This document shows, one piece after another, positions 1-11,450 of a stretch of DNA of 64,000 nucleotides. Below the pieces are notes generated by a model. That model saw only the letters and a list, made by a program, of their open reading frames with translations, did not search any database and was not told where the DNA came from. Position 1 is the first letter of the stretch. Each line of letters begins with the position of its first letter. The translations under genes were made by a program, and so were the position numbers. The stretch covers positions 29,416,877 through 29,480,876 of the forward strand of contig JAKSZU010000016.1 in the NCBI GenBank assembly GCA_026018925.1, in the 5' to 3' direction. Source of the DNA: Tupaia tana (Eukaryota; Chordata; Mammalia; Scandentia; Tupaiidae).

Positions 1-785
1 CTTTTTGAATGGGTAAAGGATAGTTTCTTGAACAGATAGTGTGGAGAAAACTGAATATTCACATGCAAAAGAATGAAACTAGATCCTTATACCATATATA
101 AAAGTCAACTCAAAAAAAAAAAAAAGGATAAATGGATAAAAGACCTATAGGTAAAAACTGAAACCATAAAATATCTAGAAGAAAACATAGGGGGAAAGCT
201 CCTTAGGGGGCCCAGTGGTGGTGAAGCAGTAACAAAATGATCCACATGGAAAAGGTCCCAAACTGGGACCTTCTTTTGCATGCCAAGTGTATATACACAC
301 ATATGTGTGCCTATGACCTGGACTGGCTAAGACCTGGGGTATATTATGATGTGAGGACTCTGTTGGGGATGCCTGTCTCTCTGTTCTTGCTCTTTCTCTG
401 TTATGGAGAAATAAATTTAAAAATTATAAAAATCTTCTTGATATTTGCTTTGACAATAATTATTTTTTGATAACATACCAGAAGCACAGGCAACAAAAGA
501 AAAATAATACACAAGTGGTATTATATAAAATTGAAAACATTTTATAGAGCAATAAAAAAATAAGAAGGCAGCTTATGAATTGGGAGAAAATATTTGTGAA
601 CTACGTATCTGATAAAAGAGTAATGTCTAAAATATGTAAGGAAAGAAATCACACAGTTACCAAAAAGAAAAAGAAAAAATGTCAAATGATTATTTTTCCA
701 AAGAAGACATAAAAGTCATCACTAGGTATATGAAAAGAGGTTCAATATCACAAATTAGAAGGGAAATGCAAATCAAAACCACAAT
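1..785 (+). mobile_element. Old L1 ORF2 3' region fragment, split by a SINE
   Basis: Forward translation gives the degraded C-terminal part of L1 ORF2: peptides like 'DKWIKDL' and 'IKYLEENIGGKLL' near 130-200, then after the SINE at 206-432 a stretch resembling 'NWEKIFVNYVSDKRVMSKICKE' (570-640), and L1-like sequence ending near 'KRCSISQIRREMQIKTT' (735-782). Many frameshifts and stops show it is an old dead copy. The left end runs off the window. The right end stops at an AT microsatellite before the usual 3' UTR. Confidence 0.75.
206..432 (+). mobile_element. tRNA-derived SINE, older 'ggaaataaa' family
   Basis: This begins GGGGGCCCAGTGGTGGTGAAGCAG, a tRNA-like head. It has a pyrimidine-rich CTGTCTCTCTGTTCTTGCTC stretch and ends GGAGAAATAAATTTAAAAATTATAAAAA. 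It interrupts the L1 ORF2 homology at a CTCCTTGA-like site, which appears as CTCCTTAG before and TCTTCTTGA after. The same 3' end (GGAAATAAA or AATAAAGGAAA) recurs at 13090-13282 and 21625-21913. Confidence 0.6.
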
Positions 786-828
786 AAATAAATATATATA
801 ATATATATATATACACACATATATATAT

Positions 829-880
<52 letters not shown>
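785..880. repeat. AT-rich microsatellite
   Basis: Nearly pure (TA)n with a short ACACAC interruption around 812-818. It sits at the 3' edge of the L1 fragment and may have grown from the element's AT-rich end. Confidence 0.95.
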
Positions 881-882
<2 letters not shown>

Positions 883-884
883 AC

Positions 885-1050
885 ATACATCTTTAGGATA
901 AAAAGCAAATGTGAAGCTGCTGGGTCAAAGCATACACAAACTTTTGGCTTTTGACACATATTGCCCAAAGGGTCTCCAGAATCTTCCCACCTACTCAGTT
1001 CCATCCAGCAGGCCTCAGCAAGAGCATATAATTTTATTATGCTCCTTAGA
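885..1050 (-). mobile_element. Possible L1 ORF2 3' fragment, reverse orientation
   Basis: The phrase GAAGCTGCTGGGTCAAAG, followed by an ATTGCCCAAAGGGTCTCCAGAA-like stretch, resembles the antisense of the L1 ORF2 C-terminal segment (antisense of 'YDPAIALLGIYP' and neighbours). Divergence is high and the ends are uncertain. Confidence 0.4.
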
Positions 1051-3300
1051 GCTGGAAGTAAGCAAGAGTGACATAATGTTGGGGCAATGTGCAGAGACCC
1101 GATTGTGCAGGCTGGGCCATTTATCCTTTATTCTTGGTGTGATGATTGGTCACTGGAAGCTCAGTAGCAGGGAAGTGATCTGATCTACTTTATGTGATAG
1201 GTGCTGTGTCTGTGCTTCTTAAAATGGTCCCTGAGATTGTATTATACCTGGGTGTTTCCCTTTGACCTTGGCTCCGAAATCATCTAAGTAAAAAGGCAAT
1301 ATGATAGTTGACCTCTTATGCAATCTGCTTATCTTCAAGTGGGGAATCCCAAAAGGTAGGACCGGCAAGAGAAGAGGGAGTGTGCAGAAGCTTTATTCAG
1401 GGGGAAGGAGTCGAAGGGTGGGATGGAAAAAGGCAGAAAATGGGAAAGACCTCCCCACTGCAAAAGCCTTTCCAGGAGTCTCTGTTAATAAATTCAACCT
1501 TACCTGCTGTACATAGTGTTTTAAACTGAAATGAAGAGCAATGGGGAGTTGAAAGTCACAACTCCCAGACGCTGACAGTTTTCTGCTAGCTTTGAAACCT
1601 GGCAGAAAATACATCACCCAGGGTAAGAAGAACATAAGGTGGCACAGGAAAGAGCCATTCAGAGATAATTCTCTGTTAAATACTAGATCTATCTTTGGGT
1701 GCGACTCAGTAATTCTTCATGTGAAGATGTTTATCACACTTGGGATGACAAAATATATCTGATATAAATGACCAGAATCTCCTAAATCTTTATAGCTTTT
1801 AAGAAGTGCAGATTAGAGAGTATGATAGAGACAGTATATGAGTCATTAAATGGATCCATCAGATAGCTTTTTAAAATATTTAGAGAAAGGTTAAATGAGA
1901 CCAATAAAAACACTAAAGTAGAAAATGTTAAAACTTCTCTCCAAAAGGTCTTGCCATTGATTGGGACTTATAAGTACTGAGGTTCTTTAAACATTTCAGG
2001 AACAACCAGATGGCCCGTCTGTCACAGGGCCAAGTGAGATTTAGAATTAATCTTTAATTACTTATTTATAATTTATAATTACATATATAGGGCCAGCTCA
2101 TCCCACTTGAGTAATTTGCTCTGTGAGACTAAGTGTGCCATTTGGAAGGCATATTGACTCTTTCAATCCACAGAGTATTTGTAACTTGTATGCCAGGGTA
2201 CCATATTATTAGGATCCAAACTATTAATAAATTTTTATACAAAACTTCTTAAAGAGATTGATTTTTGTGTTTTCATTTTGTTGTTGTTGTTATTATTAAC
2301 AAATCTTAGTATGCAGATGTGATGGTCAACCTATTTTGGTTATTAAGAAGGCAGAAAACACTGACCCTACGTTTTTCTTTTTCTCTTTTCTTCCCCAACC
2401 CAGCAACCAAGCAGGCAAATTGACAAGTAGACAAACAATAAACACATAAATATTTCCCTTTAGCGGTATTTCCCATTCATAACTACAGAGTGTTTTAGAT
2501 TTCAGTCTGTAGATATTCAATATTTTGGCAATTTGACATGCTTGATACCTTTCTATGACCAGATATGCAAAAGCAGATAGAAAGTAGAGAACAAAAGTGA
2601 ACTAGAGTTGACCACATTCCTAACACCTTTGTTTTAAAAGGAAACATATTTTAGTGAGTATCTAAAGAAAATAATTAAAGAGGAAAGGATAAAGATCTGC
2701 TAGCATATTAAATGAGTTGTTTTTAGGGTTGTATCTTAATGTGGCTACCACAAAAGAATCCACCTCAAAGAATGAAAGATAAATTCTAAGATGGCTCAGA
2801 ATTTTCAGCACTGGAGAGAATTCAGGAAAATCTAGCTTAACTTATCTTAAAGATGACAGGGATTAAATCCATTGATGTTTGGTGATTTATCCAAATTCAT
2901 ACATGGAATCAGTGGCAGGTCTATTCATTTGGCAGGTGTTTATTGACTATATATTGAATACATATGGAGTATTATTGAATTTGAGCTGACAAAGAAGCTA
3001 TGGTGAATCTGCCATGCAGGATGACATACTACTTCCCTAAGAAATTCTGAAAAGAGAAAATATTGCTTAACTTACACTAGGAAAGGCTAAAGGGCAACAA
3101 CTGTTCACAAGTACATGAAATATTCTAGAAAGGGATGCTGCCATTTATTATCACTGTAGGGTTGCAAACAAGAACAGACGGGTTCATGTCATGGCAGAAT
3201 GAATTCAGTCAAAAAAGAAGAAACAACTTCTTGGATGTCATGGTAATTAGGCACTGAAATTATTGAGGGAATTTGTTGATAGTATGAAATGAAATACGGG
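1050..3300. other. Unassigned AT-rich DNA
   Basis: I recognise no gene. The reading frames around 1300-1630 are short, overlap on both strands and match nothing I know. A stretch near 2815-2945 (ATGACAGGGATTAAATCC, GTGATTTATCCAAATTCATAC) looks weakly like a reversed MIR. A short (TTG)n lies near 2276-2296. Confidence 0.5.
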
Positions 3301-3302
3301 TG

Positions 3303-3400
3303 AACCCCATGACTTAGTGGTTTAGGGACCTAAATACCATATGAGTGACCACGATTCAAATCCTAGCTCCAGTTGCTCAAAAAACACCCTTAGGTGTGTT

Positions 3401-3441
<41 letters not shown>

Positions 3442-3592
3442 ATGCCTCAAATCCCACAGGATGGAGAAATGGAGGAGAAGGGATTGCAGTGTGACTGTGT
3501 TCCATTGGGATGCTTTCTTCCTTTTTCTCTCTTTCTTTGTCTCTCTCTCTCTGGTAAGCACATGTGCCCTCTGGCAATTAAAAAAAATGAAA
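3303..3592 (+). mobile_element. tRNA-derived SINE, intermediate family, with expanded TG tract
   Basis: The diverged tRNA-like head (ATGACTTAGTGGTTTAGGGACC ... ACGATTCAAATCC) is followed by the central GTGTGTGTGCATGCC segment, the ATGGAGGAGAAGGGATTGCAG block, a CT-rich stretch and GCACATGTGCCCTCTGGCAATTAAAAAAAATG. In this copy the central TG block has expanded into a pure repeat. Confidence 0.8.
3404..3440. repeat. (TG)n microsatellite inside a SINE
   Basis: About 18 TG units lie exactly where sister SINEs carry GTGTGTGTGCATGCCC. This indicates that the SINE supplied the seed for the repeat. Reading frames through it (poly-CV or poly-TH) are artefacts. Confidence 0.95.
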
Positions 3593-3900
3593 TAGGTAAT
3601 CATCAGTGTTTGATGGTAGTTTTCTTCAAATTATTTCTTTTGTTTTTCATGAGTTCCTGTTTTAAACTACTAATTCTAAGAGTTTTAGTTCCAATGTTGT
3701 TTTTAGTATTAAAGACTCTCTGAGAGGATAAAATTAGTCAAAACTTAATTTAGCTATTTTGTTTCTGTGTTTATGCTTAATATCTTTTTCACTATATACT
3801 GCTACCTAGAAATAGACCATAGAAAAGGACATGGATAGGGTTCTTAAAAGTTGATTGTAAGTTAAAATCAGAATTTAGCTTTTCAAAATTTTTATCACTG

Positions 3901-4158
3901 GATCAGAGGATGGTATAATGGTTACATTGCTGGACTCCCATGTAACTGACTGTGGTTCGAGTCCTGGACCTGGCAGCTTAAAATTCACACTGGGCATGTG
4001 TGTGTGCATGCCCAAAATTCCTGGAGGAGAGTGGAGGGGAAGGGATTGTGGCAGGGCCATTCCCCCTGGGGGGTGATTTCTTGCTTTCTGTCTTTTTGTC
4101 TCTCTGGCAAGTGCATGTGCCCTATAGCAAAATTCTCTCAAAAAAATTTTTTTTCACT
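3901..4158 (+). mobile_element. tRNA-derived SINE, youngest-type family (GCCCTATAG end)
   Basis: The order is complete: a tRNA-like head with box A-like TGGTATAATGGTTA and box B-like GGTTCGAGTCC, the GTGTGTGTGCATGCCC block, GGAGGGGAAGGGATTGTGG, CCCCCTGGGGGGTGATTTCTTGC, CT repeats, GTGCCCTATAGCAAAATTCTCTC and an A/T-rich tail. It differs moderately from the freshest copies, so it is not a recent insertion. Confidence 0.85.
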
Positions 4159-4234
4159 GACTTTACATTAAAATATTGATATCATTTACTCATGGAAATC
4201 ATTTGTGTCCTGATAATAAAATTTCCAAAGGTTG

Positions 4235-4425
4235 AATTCCCACTATGTGCAATTATTTCATAGTTACAAATTTATACAATCCTCTCCAAGTACTCTATGT
4301 TATACCCATTAAAAGAGAGGGAGATTCAGAAGATAAAGTAGGTTGCCCACATTGCCACCCAATAACTGAAAGGACAAGCTTTCAAACCAGAGTTAGATTC
4401 ACCATGAAGCTAGTAAGGTCTGAGT
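4235..4425 (-). mobile_element. MIR fragment
   Basis: Read in reverse it follows the MIR plan: a 3' part with ACCCATTAAAAGAGAGGGAGATTCAGAAG (antisense of TCATCTGTAAAATGGGG), then GTAGGTTGCCCACATTG (antisense of the TGACCTTGGGCAAG core) and CAAACCAGAG. It is an ancient mammalian SINE and strongly diverged. Confidence 0.55.
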
Positions 4426-4489
4426 TCCAGGACTCTTCATAAATAGGCCCCCTTCAAGGTCCTGGGAAGGGCCTTGATGTACATTCACA

Positions 4490-4605
4490 GGGGAGGGTGA
4501 CCAGCTATCTCAGTTTACCTGGCACTTAAAGGTTTACTGAGATGTGGGTTTTCAGAGTTGAAGCCAGGATTGTCCTGGGCAAATTTGGATAGTTAGCCAC
4601 CTTAT
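4490..4605. mobile_element. Ancient palindromic hAT-type MITE
   Basis: The outer ends are imperfect inverted repeats: AGGGTGACCAGCTATCTCAG at 4494 and CAAATTTGGATAGTTAGCCACC near 4581-4602. The internal half also mirrors itself (CCTGGCACTTAAAGG versus TTGTCCTGGGCAAAT). This resembles a widespread old mammalian hAT element with GGTGACCA termini. I do not name the family. Confidence 0.5.
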
Positions 4606-4806
4606 TATGAGGGGTCAGATGCTTATGAAACATTGAAAAAGTGAGATATTATGACCACGATAAATTAAAACATTTGCTTTTCCCTCTTCAAAAAGTTTGT
4701 GAAAAAATGGATTTCAACTTATCATTTATTTTGGTAAAAAAACTTTTTAAAATCCAGTCTATTTTTTTTTTTCATAATACATGTTTTCTATGATCCTTTT
4801 CATTTT

Positions 4807-5047
4807 AAGTTTATTTTTATTCATAATAAAGAGCAAGTGTGTGCTTGCTAGAGTGAGGCAAGTCACCCTTCATGGGGTCTCATGCCATAACCCCTTTCCC
4901 TCAGCTCTCCAGCCAGTCAGGATCCCAGACACGTGTACAGAGATCTGGTGTGTCCCCAGATCAACCCATGAATCCAAACCCACAGTCAGCTGTATGGCCT
5001 CCAGCACTGTAGCATAGCTTGCTACTCACTGTGCCACCAGGCTGGGC
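4807..5047 (-). mobile_element. tRNA-derived SINE, older family
   Basis: In reverse it starts GGCCCAGCCTGGTGGCACAGTGAGTAGCAAGC with a tRNA-like head, and ends GCTCTTTATTATGAATAAAAATAAACTTAAAA. It belongs with the 'aataaa' family rather than the GCCCTATAG family. Confidence 0.6.
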
Positions 5048-5049
5048 CT

Positions 5050-7689
5050 TTCATGAACTTTTTGGAGACTCTTTTTTCTTTGTCATATCTCCTCTCTGCC
5101 TCTCTGTTTGCTGGAATAGCCCACACATTTTTTTTTTTTTTTTTTTTTTTTTGGCCAGCCTATGGCAGATTGAGCAGCTATGAGCGGTGTATGTATATAT
5201 ATGCATGGTTCGCAGCTACTATCGGTCAATAGCTGAATGTTTGCCAAATATACTGGGTTGAAAAAATTTTAGGACAGCTCCTATGCTTTATAGCTAAGCT
5301 ACCTAGCATTATGATATGACATGGGAAAAGAAGTCCAATCAGACTTAAAAAAATGTTGTAATATCATACTGCACCAAAACTATGTGGAAAGTAGAGAAAA
5401 ATACAGCATGTAAAATGCATGGACACAGAAACTTCTTCCAAATCTCAGAGTCCATGAAGGAAGGAAATTTGAAGATGTTTCTATAAATTTAACAACAATC
5501 TTAAATATGCATAGACTCTTACGAAGAACAAGTTGTGAAGTTGGAAGAACTCACAGTAATAATAACTCACAGTTTCTGGTCAATCATTCTGAAGGCTGAA
5601 TTACCTTCTCATTGTCTATATAAAAAACATTCCCAAGATTGCTGTCATATAAAAAGATCAAAGACTATGCACAAAAAACAAAAACATGTAAGAGAAAGGT
5701 TATTACTAACATATGTTGAACAGTTACTAATAAATAGATGTATGTTATTCTTTGGATTTTTTTGATATTTTATAAAATGTGTAATTACCTGTGATTTCTC
5801 ATTTCAAATAAGTATTCACTTTTAATCTGATTTTGTCCTTAAAACTTTGTATTATTCTTAAAGAAGTTCCCCTGAATTTAAGCTTCAGACTGTACAGAAC
5901 CTGGAACCATCCCTGGAAAGACCTAATGTCTCAGGTAAGACTGATTCCTCAGGCTGTCCTCTTTCCACTTTCTTTTCTTGGCATACTTTGCATTTATTTA
6001 CATGTCTAAGGTTTGTTTCTTGGATTATTGGTTGGAGAACTTATCTCTATTGGCCCTTAGATGGAAAAAAATGTTTGAAGAAAAAAACTGTAAATTAGAG
6101 ATATGATTGTGGATCTGGTACCTGTAGATCCAAAGAATAGCCAATCTTCTAGAGACAGGCATCTTCAGTGGTCCACAAGTAGACTAGACTTGCGGGTAAG
6201 CAGAATGTAGGTGCTGAGGCTAGCTTTAGGCACTCTGCTCCCTCAGGAGTGCGGTCTCCATTGCTTCATTGATTGGTAGTAGATGACACTGATGCTACCT
6301 TTTCAGTAAAACAATGGTCATAAGGTTACCTCAGGCGGTAACTACTCCATGCTACATGCAGTCCTTATGGCTAGATGCTTCCTTCAGCATAATATCTTTG
6401 TCTTCATTGTGGAGTTTGAGGGTGGGCTCCCCAATCTTAGCCTGCCTGCTGAAATGGCTCCTGTCTTGTGGTCTGGAGGTTATCTATTTGTTATGGATGT
6501 TTCCAATCAGGCACTGATACATTTCTTTCTCTGTTCCTACTGGGTGGTCTTAGGGTGTAGGTTTGTAGGGCTGAATGTTGTTTAGATATATTAAATAAAT
6601 CAGTTATTGAAAGTAGCACTGTTGGTGGCAGTATCCTGAGGGGTACCCTTTCTAAATGATTTTCTTTTCGAAAGTGTTATTTTGACAAGCAAGGATCTTC
6701 AAATATGGCCTATCCACATTTTGTATCTTATTTTACATTTCACACTGCATTTAAAAATACCATTTTCCATATTTCCCTAACAGATGCTGGAGAAGTTTTC
6801 TATCCACAACTTTCAAAAGGGAATGTCAGTTAATTTAGATTCTCATTTCGTCTCATTTTATATGATTATGTCATTCCTTTCTGTTAATCATGTTGTATGA
6901 AATATAAAGGAACCATCGAATTGATAATATTAGATGTGGAAATTCAAGGAAGTAATACTCTACCTGAATGATCATGATAATCTTGCCATTTATAATAAGT
7001 CATATTTTTCTATATTGCCTAAATAGATACTGAATACAATTATTTGTATCTGTGTGTATGTGTACATGTGTAATTTTTACACATGTATAATTTTCTTTAG
7101 AGTCATTTTTGCCCGTATAACATATAAATCCATTTTGAAAAGTATGTTTTACGATCTGTAGAAAAGCTTCAGATGTGACTAGTGCAATATTTAATGGTCT
7201 ATCAAACTTGGGAGAGAGGTTAAGATAATTGTAAGATGTATATACTGTGTGACATTTTAATAGGTTAAACAATATTTCCTAGGAAATATTAGTACCCACT
7301 CTATCTTTACCAATCGTGTCACTGAGGATAATATCAGGGACTTAGGACAACAACAGGTTATTTCTCACTTGTGGGTTTTGTACACAAGTGGGTAGTAGAC
7401 TCAATTCTTTCCATTCAATGTGGGAGTCTGGCTGTCAGAGTAGGTGGTGAGAATGTTGAGAGAGGGAAAGGATACTGCAAGGTCTTACAGTACAGTGAGG
7501 TTATTTGGCCTGGCAGTGAATTGCCCTGCGTATTCTCCACTAACCACCTGTTAGTATAACTACAACTCATGTAGGTCCACTCAACCATGGAGATACCAGG
7601 AGTACAACTCTCCTAATGTTCCTGGAAGGCATAGGTGCAGAATTTGCTTCTGAACAAGATAAATGGTTTCCATATGACAAATACATTTT
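5050..7689. other. Unassigned DNA
   Basis: No gene was recognised. A pure T tract of about 24 bases ends at 5152 and is followed by TTGGCCAGCC, which may be the tail of an unrecognised reverse element. The block 5880-6590 is less AT-rich than its surroundings and carries two overlapping 67-78 residue frames (6314-6585). Neither resembles a protein I know. The rest is simple AT-rich sequence. Confidence 0.5.
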
Positions 7690-7911
7690 CTTAAGTGTAT
7701 TTCTTTCTTTCTTTTATGAACAATAGAAAGAGAGCCTACTTCTAATAGAGTCTTCACTCTATGTTCCACTCCCAGCTTCTGCCAGCCCTGGGTCTTGGTC
7801 ATGCACATGCCTGGTGTATTCAGGGAGGTCACCAGACACTACCCTGTAACCTTCGCATGTGGATCAGCCTTGCAGAGTGTTGCATTACCACTACACCACT
7901 GTCCAGGCCCC
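7690..7911 (-). mobile_element. tRNA-derived SINE, older family
   Basis: In reverse it begins GGGGCCTGGACAGTGGTGTAGTGGTAATGCAAC, an alignable tRNA-like head. It has CCAGGCATGTGCATGACCAAGACCC in the body and ends in the AAAGAAATACACTTAAG region. It matches the plan of the copy at 45697-45905. Confidence 0.65.
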
Positions 7912-8239
7912 CTCATGTGGCAAATATTTTAACTTTCCTTCTTTCCTCTCTGTATCTATCCATCTGTGAATTACTGCAATATGCAATTTAATTAGCACTA
8001 GTCTGTGCAAGTTTCTATGCTAAGTGCTAGGGAACAAAATGATGAAAAGACCTACTTTTTGTTCTTAAGATAGGTGGGTATAGTGTGTGTGTGTGGGGTA
8101 AGAGTTTTATAAGCATCTTGGAAAACTGTTTTAGTAAATCTTACTGATGTTGAGCGTTTCCAATATTTCTGTAATCTCAATATATTGTCATTTTCCTTAT
8201 TTTAAATCTATTGGTGATTGCTAATGATTTGGGAAGTTT

Positions 8240-8345
8240 ATCATCTTTCTCTATATATACATACATATATAAGTAAAATATAATATATATTTATATATAA
8301 CATATGTATGTATATATGTAAAATATAAATACACATATTTATATG
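8240..8345. repeat. TA/TG-rich simple sequence
   Basis: Degenerate ATATATATAC, ATATGTATG and TATATAT runs. There is no gene in it. Confidence 0.8.
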
Positions 8346-8386
8346 TGCAGCATATAATGTATTAATATTTTACCATGACAGTTATT

Positions 8387-8568
8387 TTTTAAAAGTCATT
8401 TATTTATTTAACTCCATTTGTTATTATTATTTAATTTGACCAAAGAGAGACAGAGAGAGAGAGAGAAAGGAAAAGCAAGAAAGTAAACTGCCAGGTCCTG
8501 GACTTGAACTGTGGTCAGCAATGTGGGAATCCAGGGCCCTTAACCATCATGCCGCTTGCTGGCCCCAG
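8387..8568 (-). mobile_element. Short tRNA-derived SINE (about 180 bp family)
   Basis: In reverse this reads GGGGCCAGCAAGCGGCATGATGGTTAAGGG, CAGTTCAAGTCCAGGACCTGGCAG, TTTACTTTCTTGC, a CT-rich tract and TTGGTCAAATTAAATAATAATAA. A 14-bp direct repeat, CCATGACAGTTATT, flanks it at 8373-8386 and 8569-8582. That is a clean target-site duplication and fixes the element's limits. Relatives lie at 31051-31234 and 45504-45693. Confidence 0.88.
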
Positions 8569-8728
8569 CCATGACAGTTATTATTGAGATCCACTAGGAA
8601 TAACTAAGATAGTTCAGAGTACTAAAAAAAGATTCATTTTAATTAATTTTACTATCCAGGTAGTAATACAAAGGTCTCATTCTAGAACAATGAACTTACC
8701 AATAATTATGTATCTATCAAACATTAAT

Positions 8729-8762
<34 letters not shown>
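8729..8762. repeat. (TC)n microsatellite
   Basis: An almost pure TC run that abuts the T-rich tail of the following reverse-oriented SINE. Confidence 0.9.
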
Positions 8763-8763
<1 letters not shown>

Positions 8764-9009
8764 TTTTTTCCCCAAGAGGTTTTTGCTATAGGGTGCATGC
8801 ACTTGCCAGAGAGACAGAGAGACAGAAAGTGAGAAATCACTCCCACAGGGGGATGACCACACCACAATCCCTTCTCTTCCATTCTCCTCTCAGGATCTTG
8901 GGCATGGACACACATGTGCCCAGTGTGAGTTTTAAGCCATCCGGTCTGGGACTCAAACTGTGGTCAACTACATGGGAGTCCAGATAGTCATTAGGCCATC
9001 TGCCCAAAC
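8763..9009 (-). mobile_element. tRNA-derived SINE, GCCCTATAG family
   Basis: A complete reverse copy. It has a T/C tail, AAGAGGTTTTTGCTATAGGG, the GAGAGACAGAGAGACAGAAAG block, CACAATCCCTTCTC, ATCTTGGGCATG, and the head antisense GGGACTCAAACTGTGGTCAAC with ACATGGGAGTCCAG. CpGs of the young consensus are mostly TG/CA here, so it has had time to decay. Confidence 0.88.
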
Positions 9010-10085
9010 TTAAAGTCTCTTATATTTCATGGTGTTACTATTAACAAGAATTAACCACAATTGGGAATATTTTGGAACCTGTGACTCTTTGGTGTGCTGC
9101 TTTCCAAAGTGAGAAACACAGGACAAATGCCTCCTGATGCAGCTTTGGTGAGGAAGCACATGGCTTTACCCATTTACCCGAATCGACTAGATGGTTTCAA
9201 ACCAGAGAAATTAATTCATATTTAATTGGCTGTAGTTTTTTATTGTCACTAACCTGCTCTGCTTGGATCTAAAAGAGTTAGGTACTTTTCAGTATATTTG
9301 TCTGTTAAATAAAGGCCACAGCGAAGGTCTTTGAACATCTGGGCAAAAGACTGAATCTTCTTCTCCTGTGAAGACTGGTATTTTTATCTGGTCTCTTCAG
9401 TTTGCCTGCATAATTTTTTTCCCCCACAAATTGGTATTTAAACCTCAAAACCTTTAGCTAACTACATCTGTCATTGATATTTTATTGTTTAATTTTCTTT
9501 TTATGGAGCCAAATTACATCTCTCCCACATACAGCCGGCACTTTACATGTCTAATTTGTCGACATGTTCTATAATGATAATTTCATTGATTTAGAAAGTG
9601 ACATTACGAGCAACATATGTTCAGTTTAGCTGTAGACCTTGTTATAGCAATCAATTTTTCCCCCTCCAGAACTCAAGCATATTCTGCATTTCGAGGCAGT
9701 AGATTCATTTAACTAGTTCATGTTCTTATGGTTCAAAAAAAAAAAAAACAAACAAAGTAACTACTGTTGGTATGCGTTTCTAGAACAATAAATTCTAACT
9801 TTACGCAGTTTACAATGTGCCTGTATTATTACTATATACCAGAGGCAGGTAGAAAGAAACAAAACAAAAAAGGCGTTTACTAAAATAGCAAATGAGACAG
9901 AAGAAATGCTTATAAGAGTATTTTAATTTTCCTCCATCTTCTCTAGTTACCATGAAACCTGAATCAAAACTGCAAATATATCTTCTGAGAACCACCACAG
10001 CAGCAGGCACTGGCCAAACACTCGAATTTTCTGGGTGCTTCCATGCCCTCGTGTTCTTGTTCCTGTTTTCTTCTCTATCCTTGTA
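9010..10085. other. Repeat-poor stretch, no gene seen
   Basis: There is no recognisable repeat from about 9020 to 9730 and sequence complexity is high. TAATTGGC and ATTAATTCATATTTAATTGG are homeodomain-like, AT-rich words. Such repeat-free blocks in gene deserts are sometimes conserved noncoding elements, but nothing in this single sequence proves that. A short A run lies at 9736-9748. Confidence 0.35.
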
Positions 10086-10089
10086 TTTA

Positions 10090-10310
10090 TTGGAAAAAAA
10101 GAAATCCTTCTCTGTTTTCAAGATCCAGCTTAAAGGTTGCCTCTACTCAGAGCCCCCTAGCAATGCTGGCGATCTCTCCACCTGCAGTTGGTGCATGGTC
10201 TCTTCTTCACTCTCCTGTGAGCAACTTGGGGAGGATCCTACTCAGCCTTGCGTTTCTAGTCGCTCAGTGCCTGTTTTATTATAGTGCTCAATAAAAATGA
10301 ATTGGATTAA
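10090..10310 (+). mobile_element. L2 3'-end fragment
   Basis: AAGATCCAGCTTAAAGGTTGCCTCTACTCAGAG, followed near the end by CTCAGTGCCTGTTTTATTATAGTGCTCAATAAAAATGAATTGG, follows the L2 3' terminus (the usual 'GTGCTCAATAAATGTTTGTTGAATGA' ending). The 110-residue frame over this stretch is not a gene. Confidence 0.6.
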
Positions 10311-10730
10311 ATATAAAATATTTTCGATTTGACAAAGTTATTGTATACCATAAAGGAATCTTAAGAATGGCACTCTGTTTTTCTTTATAAAGCAATCAAG
10401 GGCAGGTGTTCTATGCTGTTGATGATGATGATTTATAAAGCCAACTAGGAGTTTAGTTCAATATCGATGCAAGATGGAATGGGTTAGAAACGATGTGGGA
10501 AATACTGGGAAGGACTTACAAAAATCTCTAATAAAGTTAGGATAGGTGACTGCATTTAAAAAGAAAAATGGCATAGGAAAATGGAAACAAACAGGTTATA
10601 CTGTTACAGGGACCTTATTTTTCTCTGAAAGAAATTCCTAGACTTCAACTTATAGTGTAGACTAGTCCCTGAATGCAGTTACATCGACTATGTGACACAG
10701 TTGTGATAGTAAACATAGCATTGTTCTTTA

Positions 10731-10910
10731 AAAAAAAAAAATTAAGAAAAAATTTTTACTTTCTGAGAAGGAAAGAGAAATAGATGTCCTCAACAAGGTC
10801 TTCAATGAGGACCTCCTCCTGGTCTCACAGCCAGCCAAGAGCATGGGCATGGCCAGAGTGTTGGCGGTAGTCCTGGGACTTGAACCCAGAGTCTTCCCAT
10901 ATGGTCTCCA
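10731..10910 (-). mobile_element. Old tRNA-derived SINE
   Basis: The antisense of a tRNA-like head is visible: GGGACTTGAACCCAGAGTC near 10876-10894, just before CATATGGTCTCCA. An A/T-rich 3' tail sits on the left at 10731-10760. CATTGTTCTT flanks it on both sides (near 10719 and 10912), a likely target duplication. It is too diverged to place in a family. Confidence 0.6.
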
Positions 10911-11014
10911 ACATTGTTCTTAACTAAAAATAATTAAATTGTTTTATGTAAATGTTTATAAATACAGGAAACTAGAAAAATACTTCAAAAATCGAAAACA
11001 AGAAATTAATCTGA

Positions 11015-11450
11015 GTTCGAGTTCATGACCAAGATGGAATAGATACACTTCTCCCAATTTTTCCTGCCAAGTAGAACGGAACAAATCCTATACTCATGAA
11101 ACAAATGCAGGGAGACTCTGAAAGGTGGAGACACAAAGGGAAAGGTCCCAAACTCAGAAACTGCTAGGCATCTCGGGACTCAACAAACAACATGGCGGGG
11201 AATCCCTTGGTTTTCTTTTTGCCTTAAATATCTCTGACTGGTGACTTTAGAAGCCAACAATCCAGAAACGTCAATGAGGTCAGACAAGTGTCAGAAGAAA
11301 AGCCTGCTCCCTCTAGACACAGAACCAGAAAAGGGCCGACCTAGCAAGGTAGAACACTTGTAGACAATAAGCACTCCACAGGCACCAAACACAATGGGTA
11401 AAACTGCAGCCACACTCTCCGGCCTGTATGCCAAGCCTGGACTTTTTTAC
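11015..11450 (+). mobile_element. 5' end of an old L1 (5' UTR), 3' part missing
   Basis: Starts near CATGACCAAGATGGAATAGA, the usual 'CAAGATGGC..ACTAGA' opening of L1 5' UTRs. It continues with CCTGCCAAGTAGAACGGAAC, AACATGGCGGGGAATCCC, GACTTTAGAAGCCAACAATC and GCACTCCACAGGCACCAAAC, which I recall as L1M 5' UTR phrases. It breaks off near 11450 without ORF1, so it is the head of an element whose rest was deleted or lies elsewhere. Confidence 0.55.

Noticed and set aside
1301-1635. Overlapping frames on both strands at 1.3-1.6 kb as a small gene
   Set aside because: Three overlapping short frames without any recognisable motif; chance open frames are expected at this length.
3377-3723. Reading frames of 63-109 codons over a TG array
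   Set aside because: They are made of repeating Cys-Val or Thr-His codons and SINE sequence; no gene.
9952-10294. 110-codon frame that could look like a secreted protein
   Set aside because: It overlaps an L2 3' end, has no conserved motif, and there is no splice or promoter context.
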